Shown one piece after another: positions 15,524-24,872 of a DNA stretch of 64,000 nt. Under the pieces are notes generated by a model. The model was not told where the DNA came from, did not search any database, and worked only from the letters and a program-made list of their open reading frames with translations. Both the position numbers and the translations under genes were made by a program. This stretch comes from Hyphomonas sp. (lineage in GTDB: Bacteria > Pseudomonadota > Alphaproteobacteria > Caulobacterales > Hyphomonadaceae), in NCBI GenBank assembly GCA_016124495.1, contig WGNP01000007.1:1-64000 (forward strand). Direction: 5' to 3'. Numbering within the stretch: position 1 is the stretch's first letter; each line of letters begins with the position of its first letter.

Positions 15524-16921
15524 CTATCGCTTCCATGCGCTGGAATTCGCAAATACGAGCGGATCAAACGGGTGTGCGATCCTCAGGAGCTGTTCCTTCC
15601 GATACGCCAGCGAGCCACCTTGTCCGTATTCGGGGCGGTTGTTCTTGTGTCCCATAAGCGCGCAGCGAAGCCCATAGTCCAACCCGCCTTCGAGCATTCG
15701 GTCTTCAAAGGAATGTCGCAGGGAATAAATGACGTGGTCGGTTGTTGGAAAAAGATGTCGCTGCTTAAATGCCTTTAAGAGGTTGGCAGACACCAATGTA
15801 CTGCGATCATAGTAATGGTCGAAGCCCTTAGGACAGAGCTGCATGGCCGGGAGAGCGACGCCAACGAGCGGAATTTCACGCTCAGAGTCATCCGTCTTTA
15901 GCTCCCGGTTCTGTTCCGATCGGATGAATATGTGCGGGATATCGTGCTCAAGCCGAATATCCTGGGGTCGCAGGTTCACAATCTCGCTGAGCCGTGCGCC
16001 GGTTTCGATCAGAAGATGGATGATGACACGCAGCTCCAGGCGAAGGCCATCGAAGACGCCGGGGGCGAGGATTTTCGAACGCACGAAGTCATCGCTGAAC
16101 GAAGCGCGTTTCACGGTGGATTTGCCCGCAAAGCAGAAACGCCGGAACGGATCTTCAACGTCATCCGCGCCGCGATATTTGAAGTAGCGCTGACAGAGGG
16201 ATCGGATATTGCCCACATGCCGGTTCGCGGTGTTTGGCGTAACCGGCCTGGAGCCATCCTTCTGAGGCAGCATGCGCGACTGCCACCAGTCGCGGTAGCT
16301 TGTCGCCACTTCCCGGCTGATATCCGTCAGCGGGATATCACCGGCATGAGCAATGAAGTATTCGATGGACGTGCGCTTCGTCTTCTCCCAGGCTTCGCGT
16401 TGGGCCTGTGACTTGTTGTACTGATCATCAAACGCGATCTTTGAAACATAGAGTTCGAAGGCTTCCGAAACCGTGGTCTTGTCGACGGGTGCCGGCACGC
16501 CCCCGAGCAAGGCTTCTGCCTTGGCCTCGGTCGGTGCTTTGCCAAAATCGGCGGCCTTCAGGCGCGCAATGATCTCTTCGACATCCGGGAGCGCCGCAAT
16601 CTCTTCAACCGGCCTGTAAACGAACCCCTGAGCCAAGGCCCGGGCGACAGCGCTGCGGTAACGATTGTCTGCCGCGCGCCAGCTCGACTGCTGCCGGTCA
16701 CCCCCCGTCAGTTCAAGACTGCGAGCGTTCCACAAGGCGTCATCGGCCTCGGCAAGCGCGTCCCGCCGCATCATCGCAATCTCGAGGGACTGGGTCCGCA
16801 GGGCGACCTGAATCAGGCCCCTGTTATCAACGCTTTCGAAGCGGCTCGGCACGCGTCTCTGGTAATGCCACCAGCCACCGCGGGACTTCAGATATCTTAA
16901 TCCAAGACCATTCTGTTTCAT
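15524..16921 (-). CDS. tyrosine recombinase (site-specific integrase)
   Basis: 465 residues. The N-terminus (YLKSRGGWWHYQRRVPSRF) matches the DUF6538 domain found in many alphaproteobacterial integrases, followed by a SAM-like core-binding region (about 150-240). The catalytic domain shows TGARLSEIVNL (first Arg), YSLRHSFEDRM (His/Arg box with the first His as Tyr, as in many relatives), LMGH, and a late Tyr in PEYGQG or LAYRK as nucleophile. It cuts and rejoins DNA at attachment sites. The start lies 141 bases from the 3' end of tRNA-Asp, and it reads away from the tRNA, so the tRNA end is the likely attB. Confidence 0.92.
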   Translation of the reverse strand: MKQNGLGLRYLKSRGGWWHYQRRVPSRFESVDNRGLIQVALRTQSLEIAMMRRDALAEADDALWNARSLELTGGDRQQSSWRAADNRYRSAVARALAQGFVYRPVEEIAALPDVEEIIARLKAADFGKAPTEAKAEALLGGVPAPVDKTTVSEAFELYVSKIAFDDQYNKSQAQREAWEKTKRTSIEYFIAHAGDIPLTDISREVATSYRDWWQSRMLPQKDGSRPVTPNTANRHVGNIRSLCQRYFKYRGADDVEDPFRRFCFAGKSTVKRASFSDDFVRSKILAPGVFDGLRLELRVIIHLLIETGARLSEIVNLRPQDIRLEHDIPHIFIRSEQNRELKTDDSEREIPLVGVALPAMQLCPKGFDHYYDRSTLVSANLLKAFKQRHLFPTTDHVIYSLRHSFEDRMLEGGLDYGLRCALMGHKNNRPEYGQGGSLAYRKEQLLRIAHPFDPLVFANSSAWKR

Positions 16922-16929
16922 CGCGAATT

Positions 16930-16973
16930 GTAGTGCAAAAAGTATGCAATCCGTAGTGCAAGCTGTAGTGCAA
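16930..16973. repeat. phased GTAGTGCAA repeats upstream of the integrase
   Basis: Exact GTAGTGCAA occurs at 16930-16938, 16953-16961 and 16965-16973, with a one-base-shorter variant, GTATGCAA, at 16942-16949. Starts are 12, 11 and 12 bases apart, about one helical turn, so all would face the same side of the DNA. Position just before the integrase start suggests arm-type integrase sites or binding sites for an excision/repressor protein. Confidence 0.6.
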
Positions 16974-17061
16974 CAGGCGGCGTCGAACCCGAAAGCGCTC
17001 CGTGAGAGCGACTAAAGTTCTTCATTTTCAAGGACTTGGGAGATTTTCATTCCGCAAGGAA

Positions 17062-17138
17062 TGGCGCGAGTGACGGGACTTGAACCCGCGACCTCCGGCG
17101 TGACAGGCCGGCACTCTAACCGACTGAGCTACACCCGC
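17062..17138 (-). tRNA. tRNA-Asp (GTC)
   Basis: The 77-base minus-strand sequence folds as a cloverleaf: acceptor GCGGGTG / CACTCGC with one G-U pair, D arm GCTC...GAG(T), anticodon arm CCGGC-CTGTCAC-GCCGG with anticodon GTC, T arm GCGGG-TTCAAGT-CCCGT, discriminator G and encoded CCA. The G73 base fits Asp. Its 3' end faces the integrase gene, the usual geometry for an island inserted into a tRNA gene. Confidence 0.95.
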
Positions 17139-17327
17139 GCATTTTCTGGTCACCCTTGCGAGCGAAGCGCCTCTCTAATCGCGCCTGCCTGCCGGGTCAA
17201 GCGGTCCTGATGGCTGCCCTTGGGTGCCTGGAAAAAGGCCTGCTTCCTGTCATTTGCCCTTCAGCTGCCATTCAAGGGACATAGTATCCCGTCATGGGGC
17301 AGCGAGAACCACAGACGGATTCGGACC

Positions 17328-20126
17328 ATGAAGCGCATTGCCCTGATTGCAGGCGGATTTTTTGTTCTCTTGATCGGGGCGGCGATGGCGGTGCCGTTTC
17401 TGATTCCGAAATCCGTCTACCGCGCCCAGATCGAGCGGGCGGCGGGCGAAGCCCTGCAGCGCAAGGTCACGCTCGAGGGCGAGGTCCGCCTCTCCCTGTT
17501 CCCCCGCATTGCGGCCAGTGTCGGGGGCATGAAGGTCGCCAACCCGGAGGGGTTCGAAGGTACCTACATGATCGAAGCGGGCGAACTGCGCGGCGCTGTC
17601 AAATGGGCCCCGCTCCTGTTCGGCCAGCGCGTCGAAGTGCATGAGCTGGCCTTCGTCGATGCGTCAGTGTCGCTGCAGAGAAAGGCGGATGGCACCACCA
17701 ACTGGGTGCTCGAGGACAAGGCGCCGTCCGAAGGGCCGGCCGCGGAGGGTGGTGGATTTAACGGCGCCGTGGAGCACCTGCGCCTCGAGAATGCCAGCCT
17801 CACCTACCAGGACGACGGGGCGGGCGCGCGCTACGAGTTGCGCGAACTCGATCTGACGGCCGCAATGACGGAACTGGACGAACCGTTCGAGCTCGACGCG
17901 AAAGGCTTCTTCCAGAGCCACCGCTTCGACATCCATGCCAATCTCGACTCCCTCGAAGCCGCAATGACAGGCCAGCCCGCGACGCTCTCAGCAACGATCG
18001 GCACCGACTTCGTCAAGGCCCGCTACAACGGCGCCGTCACGCTTGGCGACGTGCCCGCACTGGACGGCGCGTTCTCGGCAAGCTCTGAAGCCGTCAGCTC
18101 GCTGCTCGACTACGCAAACGTCGAAGTCCCGTTCGACCTTGCCAAGCTCGGCAAGATCAACGCCGAAGGCGATGTTTCCGGCGCCCTCGGCACGCTGGCG
18201 ATCAACGTCAGGAAATTCACCCAGTCCTCCGAACTCGCCAGGACCGGCTTCACCGGCAAGATCAACCTCGCCCCCGAACCGGTGATCACCGGCAATTTCA
18301 CGTTCGACGCGCCCAGTATTGACGCCCTGACGAAGTTCGCGGGCCTGAAGCTGCCGGTCAACCTCGCCCCGCTCGGCGCCCTCGACATTGAAGGCACAGT
18401 CAGCGGAAAGCTGGGCGAGCCGGGTCTCGACTTCGGAAAACTGAAAGTCAAAGGCCCGCTCATCAACGCCAGCTATACCGGCGAAGTTGCACTCGGCGCC
18501 GTGCCCCAACTCAATGGCAAGCTCACATTCGATACGCCCAGGGCCGGTGAACTGGCCAGGCAGCTGAACGTCGAACTCCCCGGCGCGGCAGCACTGGAGA
18601 AAGTGAATTTCAGTGGCAACCTTTCCGGCGCGGCCGATGCACTGCAGCTCACCGCGATCAACTTCAAGCACGCCGGCGACCTGCTCGAGGCGACCTATAC
18701 CGGCAATGTCACGCTGGCCGGCCCCGGCGCCCTTCGCGGCAAGCTGACCGCCTCCAGCGAGCAGCTGCGCGCCCTCCTCGCCGCGGCCGATATCGAACTC
18801 GCGCCGGGCTCCACGATGCAGACCTTTTCGGCGACCAGTGAGGTCAGCGGCACCTTCACGAACATCGCCCTTGCGGCGCTGGACATGAAACTTGACGCGA
18901 TCACCGCCAGGGGAAATGCCGGCATCAACCTGACCGGGCCCAGGCCGCGCCTCACCGGCAGGCTGAACATGGGCTCGCTGGACCTCTCCCCCTTCCTTGC
19001 CCCGGCCGACCAGAAGCCGCAGGCCGCCAGGCCGCTGGAAGCCTGGAGCAAGGACAAGCTTGATCTGGCGGGCCTCTCGGTCGCTGACGCAGACCTCCAG
19101 CTGACCACCGCGCAGATCACGCTCGGCAGCGTGAAGCTGACCGATGCCGTGCTCACCGCGCAACTGGTGGATGGCAGGCTCGCGGCAGATCTTTCGACTT
19201 TCAAGGCATTCGGCGGCAACTGGGAAGGCCGCATGACGGTCGATGCGGCATCCACCGTCCCGGCAATCTCCTTCGCCATGCAGGGTGACAGCGTCGCCAT
19301 GTCGAACCTTCTCGGTACACTCGCCGGGTTCGACAAACTCGCCGGTACCGGCGCGTTCAAGATCGACGCCACCACGCGCGGCGGCTCTCTGGATGCGCTG
19401 ATGCGCGGCCTCAATGGCGAAGTCTCCGCCAATCTGAGCGAAGGCGCCCTGAAGGGCATCAACGTCACGCAGCTCATCCGCAGCGCCCAGTCGCTGCAGC
19501 AGGCATTGGCCAGCGGCAAGCTGAACACGCTCGACTTCCGAAACGTGCTCTCCCCCACCGCCGAGACGGACTTCACGAAATTCGACAGCCTGCTGAAGAT
19601 CGAGAACGGCGTCGCCAATGTCGACCTGCTGAAACTGATCAGTCCTGCCCTCGGCATCGACGGCACCGGCAGCATCGACATTGCCGGCCAGAAGCTCGAT
19701 CTGCGTCTCGCCGCCGCCATCGACAGGAAAGGCCAGGGCGATGGCGCGGTGGTTCAGCTGAACGGCATTCCCGTCCCCGTCCGCCTTTCCGGCAACTGGA
19801 ACAAGCTCAAGGTGACACCGGACTTCTCGGGCGTTCAGGCGGCGCTCGAAGCCGAACTGAAGGACAGGTTGCTGGAGGGGATTACCGGCGGCCAGCGCGG
19901 GACCGGGACTGCGCCGGCAGCGCCGGCGACCGGAGGAGCAGGCGCGCCTGGCGGCACGGCGGCGCCGGTATCGCCAGAACAGCAACTTGAGGACGCGGCG
20001 GCGAAGGCCGCGCGCGACGCCCTCGGGGGACTGCTGGGGCGCAGGCGCCCGGCTGCACCCGAAACCGTGCCCGAAAGCGTGCCTGAAACCGTGCCCGAAA
20101 CCGTGCCTGAAGGGGCCACGCCCTGA
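17328..20126 (+). CDS. AsmA family protein
   Basis: About 932 residues. One N-terminal membrane segment (MKRIALIAGGFFVLLIGAAMAVPFLI) anchors a long periplasmic beta-rich body of repeated strands, ending in the AsmA C-terminal domain (about 690-860; for example ISPALGIDGTGSIDIAGQKLDLRL, GIPVPVRLSGNWNKLKVTPDF). AsmA-like proteins are thought to span the periplasm and help move phospholipids or tune outer-membrane assembly. The extreme C-terminus is a low-complexity Ala/Gly/Pro stretch followed by repeated PETVPE / PESVPE units, probably disordered. The start is put at ATG 17328, where the signal anchor begins; the frame is open 36 codons further up. Stands alone, convergent with the GGDEF/EAL gene. 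Confidence 0.88.
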   Translation: MKRIALIAGGFFVLLIGAAMAVPFLIPKSVYRAQIERAAGEALQRKVTLEGEVRLSLFPRIAASVGGMKVANPEGFEGTYMIEAGELRGAVKWAPLLFGQRVEVHELAFVDASVSLQRKADGTTNWVLEDKAPSEGPAAEGGGFNGAVEHLRLENASLTYQDDGAGARYELRELDLTAAMTELDEPFELDAKGFFQSHRFDIHANLDSLEAAMTGQPATLSATIGTDFVKARYNGAVTLGDVPALDGAFSASSEAVSSLLDYANVEVPFDLAKLGKINAEGDVSGALGTLAINVRKFTQSSELARTGFTGKINLAPEPVITGNFTFDAPSIDALTKFAGLKLPVNLAPLGALDIEGTVSGKLGEPGLDFGKLKVKGPLINASYTGEVALGAVPQLNGKLTFDTPRAGELARQLNVELPGAAALEKVNFSGNLSGAADALQLTAINFKHAGDLLEATYTGNVTLAGPGALRGKLTASSEQLRALLAAADIELAPGSTMQTFSATSEVSGTFTNIALAALDMKLDAITARGNAGINLTGPRPRLTGRLNMGSLDLSPFLAPADQKPQAARPLEAWSKDKLDLAGLSVADADLQLTTAQITLGSVKLTDAVLTAQLVDGRLAADLSTFKAFGGNWEGRMTVDAASTVPAISFAMQGDSVAMSNLLGTLAGFDKLAGTGAFKIDATTRGGSLDALMRGLNGEVSANLSEGALKGINVTQLIRSAQSLQQALASGKLNTLDFRNVLSPTAETDFTKFDSLLKIENGVANVDLLKLISPALGIDGTGSIDIAGQKLDLRLAAAIDRKGQGDGAVVQLNGIPVPVRLSGNWNKLKVTPDFSGVQAALEAELKDRLLEGITGGQRGTGTAPAAPATGGAGAPGGTAAPVSPEQQLEDAAAKAARDALGGLLGRRRPAAPETVPESVPETVPETVPEGATP

Positions 20127-20132
20127 GAGAGT

Positions 20133-22532
20133 CTAGGCGCGCTTCTCGCTGGTGAATGCCAGCACATTGGCGTCCGAACTCACCTCCGGCATCGCGACGA
20201 CGACGCGGGGCAGATCACCGGCAGGGCGCAGGTCGACAAGGTGCGCCAGGTTGTCCAGCGGCTGCGCGCGGCTGATAAAGAAGCCCTGCAGCTCGTCGCA
20301 GCCATGGTCGCGCAGGAAGTCGGCCTGGAAGAGCGTCTCGACGCCCTCGGCCGTGCACCGCATACCGAGCGACCTGGCCAGCGTCAGCGTGGCGACTGTA
20401 ATAGCGCGGCTTTCAGGACACGAATCGATATCCTTCACAAAGCTCTGGTCGATCTTGATCTTGTCGAACGGGAACGAGCGCAGGTAGCTGAGCGACGAAT
20501 ACCCCGTCCCGAAATCGTCAAGCGATATCCGGACACCAAGATCCCTGATCTGGTGCAGGCGCCTGAGTGTGAACTCCGTATCCGTCATCAGCACGGACTC
20601 GGTGATCTCGAGTTCCAGCCGGCCGGGTGCGATATTGTTGGCCGCGAGCGCGTTGACAATCGTTGCCATCAGCGTCGCTGAATGGAATTGCAGCGGCGAG
20701 ATGTTGACGGCCACATTCACATGATCGGGCAGGCGGGCAGCTTGCGCCAGTGCGGCGCGGATCACCCACTCACCCATACGCGTGATCAGGCCATAGTCCT
20801 CAGCGAGACCGATGAACTCGTCCGGGAACACGAGACCGCGCACCGGATGGCGCCAGCGCAGGAGCGACTCCACACCAACAATCCTGTGTGACCGGGCATC
20901 GACCAGTGGCTGGAAGAAAACCCGCAGCTCATCATTGTCGATCGCGCGCTCAAGCTCGGCTTCAATCTGCACGCGCGCCCTGGCCGAGGCTTCCAGCTGC
21001 TGGGTGAACATGCACCACTGCGCCTTGCCGGTCCGTTTGGCGTCGTAGAGCGCAAGATCCGCATGCTTGAGCACCTCACGCGGATCGCTTGTGTAGGCAT
21101 CAAACACGCGCACCCCGAATGAGGCCGAGCAGTGCGCCGTCGAACCCCAGATGTTATAGGGCGCGCGCATCACCTCGGTCAGCTGGCCGAAGAATTCCTC
21201 AAGCGCGCCGCCTGCCGGCCGCTCGACGATCATCGCAAACTCGTCGCCGCCGGGCCGCGCCACCATGTCGGTCGTCCCGGCCATGCTGTTGAGGCGCAAC
21301 GCTACCTGCCGGAGCAGCTCGTCACCTGCCGGATGGCCCAGCGTGTCGTTGACCCATTTGAAATTGTCGAGATCAAGCCAGAGGAGCGCACGCACCATAT
21401 TGGGCGTCTGCGGCCTGCGCATCACCTTCTCGAGATGTTCCTGCATGCTCACCCGGTTGGGCAGTCCGGTCAGGCTGTCATGATGCGCCATGCGCGCCAT
21501 GCGGTCTTCGATCTGCTTGGACTTCGTAATGTCGGCCGCAACACCGCGGAACCCGCGGAACTCATGCCCCTCGAAGATCGGCTTGCCGGTCAGCGACACC
21601 CAGCACATTTCGCCGGCGCCGTCCTCGACTTTCAGCACGATATCCTGGAAGCTCTCAAGACGGCGAAGGGCCGCTTCAAGTTCCCTGCGCCCCTCGCACG
21701 GCTCGAACATTGAGGAAAGCAGAGCGCCCGTTTTCATGAAACCGGCAGGCTCGCAACCGGTGTCGAACACCAGGGGTATCTCTTCGAGGAGGCCGTCGGT
21801 ATTGGTCTGCCAGAGCCAGTCCGATGTGCTCTGCCCGAAGTCACGCAGCAGAAGGCCGATCAGCTGGGTCTGCTCCTGCACTGCAGATTCGCTGAGGTGT
21901 TGTTCCACGAACAGCCTGTGCGACCAGCGCACCGCGAAGAACAGGACGCCAAGGTAGACAACGATAAGAACCGTGATGAGCTGGTATGCAGCGCCCTCCT
22001 GCAGCAGCATCGAAATGCCTAGCCCCACGCCGATAGGGGTCATCAGGGACAAGGCGGCGCCAGGCAGGCGTGACAGCAGGAAGCTTCCGACAAACATCAT
22101 GCCGGTAAGCACGATAGCCATGACCATCTGGGCCTGATGGTCAGCCATATGCATCACCAGCAGGGGCGCTACGGCCCAGAACAGTCCAATGATCAGTGCG
22201 GCTCTGGACATCGCATCGACATGCGCCTGCGCGAGGCGCCCATGGATGCTCGCCCTGCGTATCCGGATATGCCGGAGTGCGGCGAGGCCGGTGATGAAGA
22301 TGATGCAGAAGCCCCAGATTGCGAGAAGGCTGCCCGCCTCGGACTGGCGGAAAGACTGGAGGACAACGGCCAGATTCAGCAGGTTTGCGAACAGCAGGAC
22401 GAAAACCATGCTGCTCACGGTATCGATCTGCTTCTTGAGCAGGCCCGGGCGGTACTTTTCCGGAACAGGAATGTCCCGGAGGAGCCCGCGCAGCGACCAG
22501 AAGGTCGCCGGCGAGGGGGTCTGCTGTTCCAT
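20133..22532 (-). CDS. membrane GGDEF-EAL c-di-GMP protein with PAS domain
   Basis: 799 residues. The N-terminal ~200 residues hold about five to six membrane spans; a PAS domain follows (about 225-345), then GGDEF (about 360-520) and EAL (about 530-780). GGDEF is intact (ARPGGDEFAM), so cyclase activity is possible; the product-inhibition RxxD site is missing (GTTD at the place). The EAL signature reads ESL (VESLLRW), a change seen in active family members, and the other key residues are present: NIS, ELEITES, LDDFGTGYS, KIDQSF, AEGVET and LQGFF. Both synthesis and breakdown of c-di-GMP are feasible; which dominates cannot be told. Its signal is unknown. Confidence 0.92.
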   Translation of the reverse strand: MEQQTPSPATFWSLRGLLRDIPVPEKYRPGLLKKQIDTVSSMVFVLLFANLLNLAVVLQSFRQSEAGSLLAIWGFCIIFITGLAALRHIRIRRASIHGRLAQAHVDAMSRAALIIGLFWAVAPLLVMHMADHQAQMVMAIVLTGMMFVGSFLLSRLPGAALSLMTPIGVGLGISMLLQEGAAYQLITVLIVVYLGVLFFAVRWSHRLFVEQHLSESAVQEQTQLIGLLLRDFGQSTSDWLWQTNTDGLLEEIPLVFDTGCEPAGFMKTGALLSSMFEPCEGRRELEAALRRLESFQDIVLKVEDGAGEMCWVSLTGKPIFEGHEFRGFRGVAADITKSKQIEDRMARMAHHDSLTGLPNRVSMQEHLEKVMRRPQTPNMVRALLWLDLDNFKWVNDTLGHPAGDELLRQVALRLNSMAGTTDMVARPGGDEFAMIVERPAGGALEEFFGQLTEVMRAPYNIWGSTAHCSASFGVRVFDAYTSDPREVLKHADLALYDAKRTGKAQWCMFTQQLEASARARVQIEAELERAIDNDELRVFFQPLVDARSHRIVGVESLLRWRHPVRGLVFPDEFIGLAEDYGLITRMGEWVIRAALAQAARLPDHVNVAVNISPLQFHSATLMATIVNALAANNIAPGRLELEITESVLMTDTEFTLRRLHQIRDLGVRISLDDFGTGYSSLSYLRSFPFDKIKIDQSFVKDIDSCPESRAITVATLTLARSLGMRCTAEGVETLFQADFLRDHGCDELQGFFISRAQPLDNLAHLVDLRPAGDLPRVVVAMPEVSSDANVLAFTSEKRA

Positions 22533-22646
22533 CCGTGTCTCTCCGGCGCCTTTAACAGGGGCTCTTCACTCGCCGGGGTAGCACAACAGCTTAAACCTTC
22601 CGGAACCGCATTGCGTGAACTTGCCCGGCTGGCATTTACCGCCCGT

Positions 22647-24182
22647 TCACGAACCTGCCCTGCATCCGCTCGCAAGATAGGCTGAAGCCTCGCCGCGCAT
22701 GGCTGTTAATGCTGCCGGATCCAGCCGGTCCAGCGCTTTGTAAATCAGCGCCATTCGGGGATTTCCGGCGAGACTTTCGCGGTTTCGCGCTATGAAATCC
22801 CAGTAGAGGTAGTTGAACGGACACGCCTTCGGACCTGTCTTTGCGTTCACGTCATAAGCACAGCTGCCGCAATAATCAGACATTTTGTTTATGTAATTTC
22901 CGCTGGCAGCATAGGGCTTGGAGGCCATCACCCCCCCATCGGCGTGCAGCGCCATGCCATGCGTGTTCGGCAGCTCCACCCACTCATAAGCATCAGCATA
23001 GACCAGCAGGTACCAGTCGTTCACCGCCGCCGGATCAAGGCCTGCAATCAGCGCAAAATTGCCGGTCACCATCAGCCTCTGGATATGATGTGCATAAGCG
23101 TGACGCTTTGTCTGGCCGATCGCTTCGGCCATGCAGCGCATGTCTGTATCGCCCGTCCAGTAAAAATCCGGGAGCGGATGATGTGCGTTCAGCGCATTGG
23201 TCTGCCGGTAGCCCGGCATCTTCAGCCAGTAGATGCCACGGACATACTCGCGCCAGCCGATGATCTGCCGGATGAACCCTTCCACCGCATTCAGCGGGGC
23301 GCGCCCCTCGCGCCACTGGGCCTGGGCGCGGTGGCACACATCCAGCGGGTCCAGCAGGCCGCAATTTATGTATACTGACAGCAGCGAATGCCACATCCAG
23401 GGTTCGCCCTTCGCCATCGCGTCCTGCCAGTCGCCAAAGCCGGGAAGGATTTCGCTGATGAAATGATCGCGCGCCGCCTCGGCTCCGGCGCGAGTGGTGG
23501 CAAACACCCATGGCTCGAGGTCGCCGAAATGGTCCGGAAAACGCTCGGCCACGAGAGCGATCACGTCCTGCGTCAGCGCGTCCGGCGGTGGTAGCCGGCG
23601 CGGCGGGGGTGTCAGCGATTTCGGCAGGCGCCTGCGGTTGTCATGGTCGAAATTCCACTGGCCGCCTGCCGGCTCCTGCCCGTCCATCAGGAGCCCCGTC
23701 CTGCGCCGCACGTCGCGGTAGAAGAACTCCATCCGCAGCTGCTTGCGCCCCTTCGCCCAGGCGTAAAAATCCGTGAGCGGAACGATGAAGCGCGTATCCT
23801 CGAGCAAGTCGACCGGCACGGGCATCAGGTCCCGCCACGTCTCCATGTCCTGCAACAGTCGCCACTCTCCGGGCCTGGTGACGATGACCGCGCTCAGCGC
23901 CGGGTCCTCCTCCAGCGCACGGGCGACTTCGCCCCGCAATGAGCCCTGATTGCCGGGGTCGTCGAGGCGCACATAGCGAACGTTGAGCCCCGCAGCCCGC
24001 AGTTCCTCTGCGAAGTGGCGCATCGCGGCAAAGAGGAAGGCAATCTTCTTCTTGTGATGACGCACGTAGGTCGCTTCTTCGGCGACCTCCGCCATCAACA
24101 CCAGATCGTCTGGCTGCGCCTCTTTCAAGGACGAAAGGTCCGGCGACAGCTGATCGCCGAGGACCAGCCTCAGAACACCCAT
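22647..24182 (-). CDS. Fe-S cluster photolyase/cryptochrome (PhrB type)
   Basis: 511 residues. The N-terminus (LRLVLGDQLSPDLSSL) and the middle part match the deoxyribodipyrimidine photolyase-related (DPRP) family. The C-terminal segment YCGSCAYDVNAKTGPKACPF carries three closely spaced Cys that, with one further Cys, bind the [4Fe-4S] cluster of FeS-BCP enzymes such as Agrobacterium PhrB, a (6-4) photolyase. FAD-binding positions around GWREYVRGIYW and HAYAHHIQRLMVTGNFALIAGLDP are well kept. Role: light-driven repair of UV photoproducts, or blue-light sensing. It is the last gene of the ChrR-like/DUF6134 operon, 18 bases after it, which ties it to a photo-oxidative stress promoter. Confidence 0.9.
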   Translation of the reverse strand: MGVLRLVLGDQLSPDLSSLKEAQPDDLVLMAEVAEEATYVRHHKKKIAFLFAAMRHFAEELRAAGLNVRYVRLDDPGNQGSLRGEVARALEEDPALSAVIVTRPGEWRLLQDMETWRDLMPVPVDLLEDTRFIVPLTDFYAWAKGRKQLRMEFFYRDVRRRTGLLMDGQEPAGGQWNFDHDNRRRLPKSLTPPPRRLPPPDALTQDVIALVAERFPDHFGDLEPWVFATTRAGAEAARDHFISEILPGFGDWQDAMAKGEPWMWHSLLSVYINCGLLDPLDVCHRAQAQWREGRAPLNAVEGFIRQIIGWREYVRGIYWLKMPGYRQTNALNAHHPLPDFYWTGDTDMRCMAEAIGQTKRHAYAHHIQRLMVTGNFALIAGLDPAAVNDWYLLVYADAYEWVELPNTHGMALHADGGVMASKPYAASGNYINKMSDYCGSCAYDVNAKTGPKACPFNYLYWDFIARNRESLAGNPRMALIYKALDRLDPAALTAMRGEASAYLASGCRAGS

Positions 24183-24200
24183 CCCCGCCCCCGCTGATCG

Positions 24201-24872
24201 CTAGTAGAGGCTGGCGAGCACGTACTCGATCTGCTGACCGCGCGCCTCGAACGCGAGTTTTACCCATCGTCCGTCATCGTCATACCAAAGGTCCACGTCG
24301 AGCGCAGAATCCATCAGGTAGCGGTTTGCCTCTATCGTCTTCTTGCCAACCTTTATCGCCTCACGGCCTTTGTTGACCACTTTCACATTGAGGATTTCGC
24401 CGTCCTCGGTGGACAGCAATTTGCCGGTTAATGTCTGCGCATAGTTCCAGTGGCTCGCAGGGACGATCCCGGCCGGTGCCACCCCTTTGAAATCAGTGCC
24501 ACTGACATTCAGCGCGTCGCCCTTGCGGGTTGCGGTCACGGAGCGCTTCTTGCCGTCATCATTGACGGTGCCTGATACTTTCTGAAGCTGGCCATTCAGC
24601 CAGGTTTCCGTGGCATCGAGCTTGTAGCGGAACACCGTCACAGGACCGAGACCGGCCTTGAGTGAAACCGAGGTCGTAGCCACCAGAGCGCCGTTCGCAT
24701 CGGTCGTGAACTTCACCGCGTGGCTGCCGAAAGGCTTGCCTTCGCGCAGGACGTTGAAGCTGATCACGTCGCCGGACTTGGGCTGCCAGGCCTTGGGCGA
24801 CAGCTCGGCTGCAGCCGGAAGGGCGCCTGAGGCCAGAAGGAAAAGCGAAAGTAGTGCGCGCCGTAAGGTCAT
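24201..24872 (-). CDS. secreted DUF6134-like protein
   Basis: 223 residues. A clear signal peptide (MTLRRALLSLFLLASGALPAAA) precedes a beta-rich periplasmic domain that begins GDVISFNVLREGKPFGSHAVKFT and ends DLWYDDDGRWVKLAFEARGQQIEYVLASLY. The pattern fits the DUF6134/DUF3108-like group of proteins with no known activity. Its ATG overlaps the stop of the ChrR-like gene (ATGA at 24869-24872), and the photolyase gene follows after 18 bases, so the three are one operon. A role in handling oxidised envelope lipids is conceivable from context only. Confidence 0.75.
   Translation of the reverse strand: MTLRRALLSLFLLASGALPAAAELSPKAWQPKSGDVISFNVLREGKPFGSHAVKFTTDANGALVATTSVSLKAGLGPVTVFRYKLDATETWLNGQLQKVSGTVNDDGKKRSVTATRKGDALNVSGTDFKGVAPAGIVPASHWNYAQTLTGKLLSTEDGEILNVKVVNKGREAIKVGKKTIEANRYLMDSALDVDLWYDDDGRWVKLAFEARGQQIEYVLASLY

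Noticed and set aside
1..17061. A second copy of the tRNA-Asp 3' end marking the left island edge
   Set aside because: I scanned for pieces such as GACGGGACTTGAACC and found none in this stretch. The edge is probably outside the window.
17988..19985. 665-codon minus-strand open frame antisense to the AsmA gene
   Set aside because: It is a mirror of high GC coding sequence in the AsmA frame, rich in Arg/Gly with no domain sense; AsmA itself is clear.
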